Virus record (IMG/VR): IMGVR_UViG_3300036861_000100
Coordinates: 1-20,389 of that record
DNA: 20,389 nt
From: a virus
Strand: one strand, 5' to 3'
Numbering within the stretch: position 1 is the stretch's first letter; each line of letters starts with the position of its first letter. Below are positions 14,298 through 20,389 of this stretch, piece after piece. Position numbers and translations under genes: made by a program. The notes beneath the pieces are model-generated. The model worked only from the letters and a program-made list of their open reading frames with translations, was not told the origin of the DNA and ran no database searches.

Positions 14298-16310
14298 TCA
14301 GGAAGCGACGTTGTAAGCGGTGAAGGCCGCGGGATACCACGGGGCCGGGTACAGGAGCCCGACAAGCGCGATGTCGCGACCCGCGAGAGTCGGGTTGTCG
14401 GCCTGGAGGGTGTAGGTGCCCGACTCGGCCCACGCGAAGCCGGACGACGGTCCCACGATCGCGTACGCGCCGTGCGCGTCGAGGGTCGGGACGTGGACCG
14501 GCCGGAGGCCAGAGATGACGCCCGTGATTCCGCCGGCCACCGTTGCCGAGGCCGTGAGGCCCGGATAGAGCGGCTGGTTCGTCGTCGACGCCTTGGCGTC
14601 GATGAACTCGCCGACCGCCTGCGTCGACAGCCAGATCGTGTCCGGCGGTCGGCGGATGGCGTCGAAGCTGGCGACGAACGCCGCTCCGAGGAGGAGGTTG
14701 TTCGGGTTGAGCGCGGTGCCCGCCCCGACGCCGCCGATGGCGTTGAACAACGCCTGGATGGCCTGGTCCTCGGACTCGATGGCGTACGCCTCGCCGAGCA
14801 GCTCCATCCACAGGTCGAGGAATGACGGCGAGGACTTCTTGATGATCTGGATGGACAGGTCGCCAGCTCCGGCGATCGTGATGGCGTCGAAGTCGGTCGA
14901 GGTGATGATCGTCTTGCGGGACTCGACCTCGGTCTTCTCTGCCGACTGGACGCCCGCTAGCGGCCGCTGGGTGATGACGGGGACCGTCAGCTTCATTGTC
15001 TCCGGCTCCTCGAGCCGGCGGGTGGAGCTGAGGAACGGCCGCGATGCGTCGATGACGCCGATCATCTCCTTGAGATAGGTCGGCGGGACGACGCCCGGGT
15101 TGTCCGTCGTGATCACATCGTCGAGGGCGCGCATCTGCGCCTGCGGGATCTGCTCGCCGTTGATGAGCCGGACGACGGTCTTGAGCCATTCGCCCTTGCT
15201 AAACGTCGGCGTCGTTGGAGCAGGGTTCGGGATCTCGAAGCTCGAGCGGGCCTGCTCCTCCATCTTCTCGAGTCGCTCGAAGAACTTCTCCTGAACGGCT
15301 TGGAACGCGGCGGAGCGCGCCTCGATCTGGCTGATCGCCGAGAGAATACGATCCGGAGTTGCGTCGACCCCGTCGACCGGGGCCTCCTGGGTCTCGGTCA
15401 CGGGTTGATCCTCCTGCGAGCGAACTGCAAGAACGGTCGCCTGCTCGCCGTAGGCTGGCCGGTAGGTCATGGATGCGCCCGTGAGACGGACGCGGTTGTG
15501 GACGCGGACCCGGCGGCCGTTCCTCTGCTCAATGACGGTCCCGCCGGGGACCTCTACGAACTCCGCCGAGACACCCCGGACGATCCGGTCCTCGGCTAGG
15601 GCTAAGGCTTCATCACCTCCCTGGGTACGGGCGATGCGGAACGTGGCGTAAGGACCATCGGAGCCCTCCCAAACGCGGATCGAGCGACCCTGCGGACTAC
15701 GCGTGAGGACGGGCTGGCCGTTCTGGCCGAGCCCCATTGAGGCGGCGTGTTCCATGCCCATGAACAGGAGGCCGTCATCAGGCGTTCCGAGGGTCGCGCC
15801 GCGTCTGAACTCCTCGGGACCCTGGCTTGTCTCGATCGTCTTGTTCCACGGCAGGAGCCGCATATCGACTTCGCGCTTCGCAGCGTCGCGGACTTGGATG
15901 TCGGCCGGATCTACGGGAACCTCGGTCGGCTCGGTGGCCGGAGTGACGACTACCTTCTCGTCGCCAACAGGCGACAGGACGATGTCGGTCTTCTCCGCTT
16001 CCTCCGTGGAGATAGCCGGCTGGGTCGTTACTTCGGCGTCCGGCTCCTCGACGCGGTTCTGTTCCATGTGCGCCGAGAGGTGCGACTCCGCTCGTGCGTG
16101 CATCGCCTCGGGCATATCGGCCTGCGGCTCGCGCGACAGGGCGTTTCGGAGGTGAGGGAGATCAACTTCGCCGGACGCGTTGTGATGCGGGAGCTTCCGG
16201 AGGTCGCGTGGGGTGGTCTTGCCGTCCTCGTCCTTCTCCCCGCCGGGAAGGATCACGGCGAACGCGCTATCGGGAAGGTCGTTGATGTAGGCCGTGTCCC
16301 ATTCAGCCAT
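14298..16310 (-). CDS. Fused prohead protease - major capsid protein, 670 aa
   Basis: Three parts in one chain. Residues 1-85: a small domain (DLPDSAFAVILPGG, later DLPHLRNALSR) seen at the N-terminus of various phage head proteins. Residues ~149-297: HK97-type prohead protease, with likely catalytic His188 (MGMEHAASMG) and Ser248 (RGVSAEF). Then a charged helical scaffold-like stretch (320-355) and an HK97-fold capsid domain (about 370-670; SFLDLWMELLGEAYAIESED, later GLLYPAPWYPAAF). Separate proteins in HK97; here the enzyme would cut itself free during maturation, probably near 355-370. The start is chosen at 16310: it overlaps the upstream stop by 8 bases and has no good Shine-Dalgarno, suggesting coupling. 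No stop or frame break separates the parts. Confidence 0.85.
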   Translation of the reverse strand: MAEWDTAYINDLPDSAFAVILPGGEKDEDGKTTPRDLRKLPHHNASGEVDLPHLRNALSREPQADMPEAMHARAESHLSAHMEQNRVEEPDAEVTTQPAISTEEAEKTDIVLSPVGDEKVVVTPATEPTEVPVDPADIQVRDAAKREVDMRLLPWNKTIETSQGPEEFRRGATLGTPDDGLLFMGMEHAASMGLGQNGQPVLTRSPQGRSIRVWEGSDGPYATFRIARTQGGDEALALAEDRIVRGVSAEFVEVPGGTVIEQRNGRRVRVHNRVRLTGASMTYRPAYGEQATVLAVRSQEDQPVTETQEAPVDGVDATPDRILSAISQIEARSAAFQAVQEKFFERLEKMEEQARSSFEIPNPAPTTPTFSKGEWLKTVVRLINGEQIPQAQMRALDDVITTDNPGVVPPTYLKEMIGVIDASRPFLSSTRRLEEPETMKLTVPVITQRPLAGVQSAEKTEVESRKTIITSTDFDAITIAGAGDLSIQIIKKSSPSFLDLWMELLGEAYAIESEDQAIQALFNAIGGVGAGTALNPNNLLLGAAFVASFDAIRRPPDTIWLSTQAVGEFIDAKASTTNQPLYPGLTASATVAGGITGVISGLRPVHVPTLDAHGAYAIVGPSSGFAWAESGTYTLQADNPTLAGRDIALVGLLYPAPWYPAAFTAYNVAS

Positions 16311-16551
16311 CGACGCGAACCGTGGCGTCGTTGGACTCGGGTCCCAACCGATCGACGATGTCAGCCTTCGTGCCGCTCGCGTCGACGCCACGCGCCTCGG
16401 CGAGCTCCACCAGCTCGGCCTTCTTCAGCGAAGCGACATCGGGAACGGCGACGGGTGCGACAACCACGCGAGCGACTGGTCGGCGAACGACCGAGAGGTC
16501 ACGCCCGGATGATCTGATCGAGAAGCTGCCGAGTCGTGAGACTTGCGGCAT
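16303..16551 (-). CDS. Small SAP/HeH-domain protein, 82 aa
   Basis: The C-terminal half contains SLKKAELVELAEARGVDASG, followed by TKADIVDRL, a helix-extended loop-helix (SAP/LEM/Rho-N-like) fold known from DNA- or RNA-binding proteins and often found in small phage proteins near head genes. The N-terminus is Arg/Val/Pro-rich. The ATG at 16551 has a strong GGAGG eight bases upstream, clearly better than the in-frame start at 16578. It is the first gene behind the promoter at 16678-16705 and overlaps the protease-capsid start. It may bind DNA in or near the prohead, or link portal and capsid assembly. Confidence 0.7.
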   Translation of the reverse strand: MPQVSRLGSFSIRSSGRDLSVVRRPVARVVVAPVAVPDVASLKKAELVELAEARGVDASGTKADIVDRLGPESNDATVRVDG

Positions 16552-16677
16552 AACGAAAACCTCCAAGCACCGTGACATTCACGGAGCTCGGAGGCTCTCG
16601 ACGGAAGCACATTCGATGGCCCAGGCGGTCGAAGCCGCGCGGCGGGCCCGTTTATACAGTTATATGCAGTTACCGGC

Positions 16678-16705
16678 AGTGTATGCGCAACTATTGCGAT
16701 GTCAA
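16678..16705 (-). promoter_or_regulatory. Leftward promoter for the capsid genes
   Basis: On the minus strand a perfect TTGACA (16705-16700), 16-base spacer and TACACT (16683-16678, TAnnnT type). It sits in the only sizeable gap of the structural operon (16552-16830), upstream of the GGAGG-led SAP gene. Directly downstream is a tandem 10-base repeat (TATACAGTTA TATGCAGTTA on the plus strand, 16653-16672), possibly a regulator site. The rest of the gap shows no gene I can support. Confidence 0.6.
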
Positions 16706-16830
16706 GCAGTTCGACGCCAGAAGTAGACGACAACGTACGGCGGAAGACTCGATCCGTCGGCTACGGCAGCGCCGGTATGCGATTGCGCCGCATGGTTCGA
16801 CGCCTGCCCAACGGTGTGGCCATAGGACGC

Positions 16831-18204
16831 TCACGCTGCCTCATATTCTTTCTTGCAGCGAGGACAGCGGCCTCGCCAGTCTGACGTGAGGAGCTTGCCG
16901 CACGTCGTCAGGATCCCGTTCCGGAGGCGGCGTCCATCGCATCGGAACTCGGTCTGGACGGTGCGGAGCTCGGGCATGTTCGCGGGAACCGCCGCGGGCG
17001 ATGAGAAGGGGACCGGGGCGAACTCGATGTCACCGGGCGTCAGGCCCTCGGCCTCACGGGCCATCGTCGCGGCCTCGACCGGACCGATGACGCGCGAGGC
17101 GATCTCGTAGACCTCCCAGCGGGTCTTCGGGCTGGCGCGGAGGAAGCCTTTGACGTTGAAGCGCGCGACCGTCGATCGGGGGAGCAGGTCACTGAGATGC
17201 TGCTCGATCGGCTCGAGGTAGTCCGGCACGAGCGGCGTCTTGACGAACCGCGTGAAGACCTCGTCGATGTTCTGGTAGGTGAGCGACGAACCGGGGCGTC
17301 CGTACTCGAGGAGCTCGCCGGGGATACCGAACATGTTGCTCGCGTCGCCCTTGTTCTCGTGGCGTGCATCGAGCATCTGTGCGCCCTGCGGGTTGACCGG
17401 GAAGTCCCGGATGTCCTCGATACCGTCGTCCGTGACCATTGGCGTGTTCGGGTCGCGGCCCATGACCTGATCGCGGAGCGTGTCGGCCTCGCGCTTCGCC
17501 GTATCGGGATCTTCCGAGAGCGAGCCCGCGGCCTTGATCCAGTAGGACGGATTGCCGCCGGCGTAGAAGTTCGCCGCCCATTCCTGTGACTCGACTGCCA
17601 CCGAGGCGGCGGCTCCGCAAAGCTGGAGCGGTCCCGCTCCACGCTGGAACGGGCCTGAGATCGTCGCCTCGTCAGGAAGAAAGGTGCCGAGGATCATGTC
17701 CTCGCGGCGCATCTCCTTGTCGCGCCACATGATCTTCGGCCGCAGGCGGTCGTCGGTCCGTTCGACGATGATCTCCCACGGCGGTACGGCGATCAGGGAC
17801 AGGACGCTGTTGTCGGGTGCGCGCTTGGCGACCCACCACCAGAACTCGCCGCGGGTCGCCATATAGAACGCCGTGTCGCGGTAGAAGTCGCGGGGGATGC
17901 GGAACGGATCCGGCCGCTTGACGAGCTGAGGCGTGTCATCGTCGTCGAGCTTCTCGCCCTTCCGGTACGCCTCGACCGCCAGTGATCCTGTCGTGTTGGA
18001 GATGAGCGCCACGGCCCGGAAGATGGCAGGAGTCCCAAGGGCCTCCCTGACCGATGCGGCGCGCCACGGCGATGCCCGCAGGCCCATGATTCGGAGCAGT
18101 TGCTCGTTCAGGCTTGGGAACTCGGTGGGCTCGATCGTCCGCGTCTGGACTTCTTCACGCGGAGCAATCGCCATCATCGTCTGGATCTGGTCCCAAAGCG
18201 CCAT
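16831..18204 (-). CDS. HK97-type portal protein with C-terminal zinc ribbon, 457 aa
   Basis: Forms the dodecameric DNA entry/exit channel at the capsid vertex. Portal features: SVREALGTPAIFRAVALISN (51-70) near the N-terminus, RGEFWWWVAKR, FYAGGNPSYWIKA, and the late SNMFGIPGELLEYGRPGSSL followed by TYQNIDEVF stretch typical of HK97 gp3-like portals. Length is normal. The start at 18204 has GAGGG upstream and makes a TGATG overlap with TerL; the frame is open further upstream, but inside TerL. Unusual is the tail (420-457): Cys422, CGKLL at 435, and CPRCK at 447-451 form a probable zinc ribbon like that of Mu Com-type proteins. Confidence 0.9.
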   Translation of the reverse strand: MALWDQIQTMMAIAPREEVQTRTIEPTEFPSLNEQLLRIMGLRASPWRAASVREALGTPAIFRAVALISNTTGSLAVEAYRKGEKLDDDDTPQLVKRPDPFRIPRDFYRDTAFYMATRGEFWWWVAKRAPDNSVLSLIAVPPWEIIVERTDDRLRPKIMWRDKEMRREDMILGTFLPDEATISGPFQRGAGPLQLCGAAASVAVESQEWAANFYAGGNPSYWIKAAGSLSEDPDTAKREADTLRDQVMGRDPNTPMVTDDGIEDIRDFPVNPQGAQMLDARHENKGDASNMFGIPGELLEYGRPGSSLTYQNIDEVFTRFVKTPLVPDYLEPIEQHLSDLLPRSTVARFNVKGFLRASPKTRWEVYEIASRVIGPVEAATMAREAEGLTPGDIEFAPVPFSSPAAVPANMPELRTVQTEFRCDGRRLRNGILTTCGKLLTSDWRGRCPRCKKEYEAA

Positions 18205-19622
18205 CACATCACCCTCGGAGAAGCGGGCGTCGGGCCACTCGCCAGCCACACAGCCCGGATGGCGGCCAGCGATGCGGGTATCGGACGATCGTCGAGAGCC
18301 CGGACGGCATGGTAGCTGCCGGCCTCTCCGTTCGGCTTGCGTGAAGTCCACGTCAGGTCGTCGGTAATCGGGCCCGCCTCGGCCCAGCGGAGTCGACCGG
18401 CGCTGACGAGGTTGACGAACTGGGCCGAGGCGTTGGCGTACTTCTGGCCCGCGATCGGCTCCGTTTTCTTGAGGTACTTCACGAGTTCGGCATCGGTCAG
18501 GGGGTCGAAGCCGACGAGCTTCGCGCCGATTCGGGAAGCGAGCGCCTTGACCTCCGTTCCCAGGGCATCGGTGTCGACAGGATTGCCCGTGACATTCATC
18601 AGCAGCTTGAGCGCCACCCCATCTCCCTCGCGCCAGGCCATAGCCACCGCAGCCCGCTGGCCCTTCGGGTCCATGCTCACGGCGAGGACGGGACGAACGG
18701 GCTTACCGAGTGAAGCCACCCGGCAGAGGACCCATGCATATTCATCGATTAGTCGCTCTCTCATGGTCGTGACCCAGCGGCACAGGTGCTCGGTCTCGAA
18801 GATCGCAAGAGTCCCTGCGATCATGTTGGTCCGATACTCCGTCTCGAGCGTCTCGAGAATGGCCGGGTCATGGCCAAGAGTGGGGTTTGCCTCGGCCCAT
18901 CCCTGAATGTCGTCGGCCGCTCGGCCTGGAGAGGCAGACCACTCTAGGTATGCGAGGACCGGGTCGGTTTCGGAGCGAGCTTTTAGGGCGTTGAGGACAG
19001 CCGAATCCTCGGTTCCAGCGTTGGACAGATAGACCATCTGCGGCTTCTTGGAAACGGTCAGGGTCGGCTTCGCGGCCCCGATGAATCCGTGATCCTCCAT
19101 CTCGCGCAACTCATCGACGATGACAAGATCATTGGACGGTCCGCGCGCTCCACCTTTAGTCGGGGCGACGATCCTGTACTTGCCGCCGCCGATGAGTCGG
19201 ATTTCCTCATGCCCCACTGCGTAAGAGATCGCACGCTTCTTGGGTAGGTCGTTGGGAAAGTGTTCTTGCAACAGCGTCGCGACTTCCTCGTGGACCTCGC
19301 GTGGGAGCTTCGCGTTCTGCGCGGTATGCATGACTTTTTGGCCAGCGAGTAGCCGCTGCATGATGAGAGGCACGAGTAGCTTCGTCTTGCCATTTTGGCG
19401 GGCGACGATGACTGCAACCTCTCGGTAGAGCCACTTGCCAGTCGAGGCCTTCGCGGTCAGATACTTAGCTGCTCTCTCCTGCCAGGGGTACAGGTTGATT
19501 CCGACCGAGGCGGCGAACGCTCGGTAATCGGCGGCTTCCGTGAGCAGCGGCGTCGGCGGGGCGATCCGAGGGGAATCCTGTCCCTTTAGCTCGACTCGAC
19601 GGGCGCGGGCGGTCACTGCCAT
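18204..19622 (-). CDS. Terminase large subunit, 472 aa
   Basis: ATP-driven DNA packaging motor and nuclease. Walker A-like ARQNGKT (74-80), Walker B LVIVDE (166-171, with catalytic Glu171), coupling motif LSNAG (199-203), and a RuvC-like nuclease domain with Asp318 (VSMDPKG), Asp373 (GFDPLTD) and Asp444/445 near the C-terminus. The length is normal for HK97/phi-type TerL. The ATG at 19622 lies two bases after the HNH stop. No small terminase lies between the HNH and TerL genes. Confidence 0.95.
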   Translation of the reverse strand: MAVTARARRVELKGQDSPRIAPPTPLLTEAADYRAFAASVGINLYPWQERAAKYLTAKASTGKWLYREVAVIVARQNGKTKLLVPLIMQRLLAGQKVMHTAQNAKLPREVHEEVATLLQEHFPNDLPKKRAISYAVGHEEIRLIGGGKYRIVAPTKGGARGPSNDLVIVDELREMEDHGFIGAAKPTLTVSKKPQMVYLSNAGTEDSAVLNALKARSETDPVLAYLEWSASPGRAADDIQGWAEANPTLGHDPAILETLETEYRTNMIAGTLAIFETEHLCRWVTTMRERLIDEYAWVLCRVASLGKPVRPVLAVSMDPKGQRAAVAMAWREGDGVALKLLMNVTGNPVDTDALGTEVKALASRIGAKLVGFDPLTDAELVKYLKKTEPIAGQKYANASAQFVNLVSAGRLRWAEAGPITDDLTWTSRKPNGEAGSYHAVRALDDRPIPASLAAIRAVWLASGPTPASPRVM

Positions 19623-19624
19623 GT

Positions 19625-20308
19625 CTACGCCGCCCGCTTGACGGAATTACAGCGCAAATGCGCGAGTTGCGTATTCCCGTATGTGTGGCTGCCACCTCGC
19701 GCTAGGGCAACGGCATGATCTAGTGATGCCGACAACGGGTGAGGGTAGATGAGTGTTCGATCGACAGTACCTCGACATAGTTGACAGATCCAAGCATCGC
19801 GTTCAAAGACCTGAAGCCGGAACACCTTGGTGCCGCGGCCACGGTTGCCTACTTGCTCTGCGCGTCGCCTTTGTCGATCCGCTATGCGATGAGCAATCGT
19901 GCCATGTTCCGGTGAACAGAAGCGCCGATTACTTGTTCCGATGAACGACGTGCCGCAATGAACGCACGCCCTGACGGCTTGTGGCTTCCGAGGTCGCGGC
20001 ACTCGCTTCCGAGGTTGACGCATCTTTGCTGAACAGATGGGCGAGCAATAGCGTTGGGACCGGCCGCTCGTTCCAGATCGGATGAACGATCCCGAGCAAC
20101 GTCGGCACGATCCCAAAGAAACAGCGGGAAGCCGCTCCATTTTCGTCCGTACTCGGCGGACATAGGTTGCTCGATGGTAATTTCTGGCGGCGGCCCGATG
20201 ACACTCTCGACACCAGCTTGAAAGGCCATCGCGGCACTTGACCATCGCCGGAAAGTCGGTTCCGGGCTTGACGGTCTGGCAATGGCGACAACGCTTCGGG
20301 TCCACCAT
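19625..20308 (-). CDS. HNH endonuclease with three N-terminal zinc motifs, 227 aa
   Basis: The C-terminal ~65 residues are an HNH nuclease: FERDAWICQLC (zinc pair), then LDHAVALARGGSHTYGNTQL and AHLRCN, giving the Asp-His, Asn and His catalytic set. Three earlier cysteine groups (CRHC...CREC at about 7-36, CRRC...CSPIC at 68-92, CVHC...CSPEHG at 115-135) are likely zinc fingers for DNA binding. HNH proteins beside the terminase are known from HK97 gp74-type phages, where they help genome cleavage during packaging. A homing-type nuclease is the alternative. The start ATG at 20308 is preceded by a weak GGAAGG. Confidence 0.85.
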   Translation of the reverse strand: MVDPKRCRHCQTVKPGTDFPAMVKCRDGLSSWCRECHRAAARNYHRATYVRRVRTKMERLPAVSLGSCRRCSGSFIRSGTSGRSQRYCSPICSAKMRQPRKRVPRPRKPQAVRACVHCGTSFIGTSNRRFCSPEHGTIAHRIADRQRRRAEQVGNRGRGTKVFRLQVFERDAWICQLCRGTVDRTLIYPHPLSASLDHAVALARGGSHTYGNTQLAHLRCNSVKRAA

Positions 20309-20389
20309 CGCCTAACCGCGCCTTCCGAAGATCGTTCGACGCCGGGTTGAAGGAGTAGAGGAGGTCTTTTGCATATAAAAAAGCGACAG
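20309..20389. other. Right-edge non-coding stretch with T/A run
   Basis: No gene can be supported. On the minus strand it begins CTGTCGC followed by six T, which could be the 3' arm and U-tract of a terminator whose other arm lies outside the window. On the plus strand a strong GAGGAGGT lies near 20352-20360 with only a TTG start possible. Both readings need sequence beyond the edge. Confidence 0.25.

Noticed and set aside
15747-16517. Plus-strand 256-aa frame opposite the protease-capsid gene
   Set aside because: Arg-rich shadow of a well-identified capsid/protease gene; no ribosome-binding site or motif.
16761-16823. Minus-strand 20-aa basic reading frame just after the portal stop
   Set aside because: ATG lies ten bases after the stop but the ribosome-binding site is poor, the composition is only Arg/Pro, and the promoter region follows directly. 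Not enough to call a gene.
1-20389. Search for tRNA, CRISPR array, insertion sequence, integrase and att sites
   Set aside because: No cloverleaf, regularly spaced repeats, transposase, recombinase motif or tRNA-end repeat was recognised; whether the phage is temperate cannot be decided from this window.

Overview
The window is a GC-rich segment of a tailed double-stranded DNA phage or prophage with a siphovirus-type (long, non-contractile tail) morphogenesis module. The evidence is a nearly unbroken leftward (minus-strand) run of HNH endonuclease, terminase large subunit, HK97-type portal, prohead protease/capsid, connector, tail tube, tail chaperone, tape measure and tail-tip/fibre genes. 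High GC, GTG starts, a TAnnnT-type -10 element and an apparently leaderless repressor message would fit an actinobacterial or similar high-GC host. This is inference; no host gene, integrase, att site, tRNA or lysis gene is visible.

Right part (20308 down to 4205, minus strand): HNH nuclease, TerL, portal with a C-terminal zinc ribbon, a small SAP/HeH-domain protein with its own promoter, a fused prohead protease-major capsid protein, four neck/head-tail joining proteins plus a 22-residue lysine-rich micro-gene, major tail protein, a tail-assembly chaperone pair joined by a -1 frameshift at CCCTTTG, tape measure protein, a large tail-tip protein, two fibre proteins, and a five-bladed beta-propeller protein resembling glycoside hydrolases. 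Most genes abut or overlap by 1-14 bases.

Middle (3345-4292): a plus-strand gene for a membrane protein resembling GT87 (DUF2029) polyprenol-phosphate-sugar glycosyltransferases. Its 3' end overlaps the 3' end of the propeller gene by 88 bases. Upstream of it, two near-identical 19-base palindromic operator candidates lie 64 bases apart in the divergent control region shared with the HTH regulator.

Left part (3344 down to 1, minus strand): an early/accessory operon starting with a small HTH regulator, then small zinc-finger proteins, two related small membrane proteins flanking a DUF1643 protein, a DPPY-type DNA methyltransferase, further small cysteine-rich proteins and a conserved hypothetical. 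Nearly all junctions are 4-base ATGA/GTGA overlaps, so the operon looks translationally coupled from a leaderless first cistron. One gene here (758-1197) reads across two frames.

Working model (inference): the right-hand genes build and tip the virion with fibres and a glycan-active enzyme. The plus-strand membrane glycosyltransferase may change host surface glycan after infection or in lysogeny. The HTH protein probably controls itself and that divergent gene.
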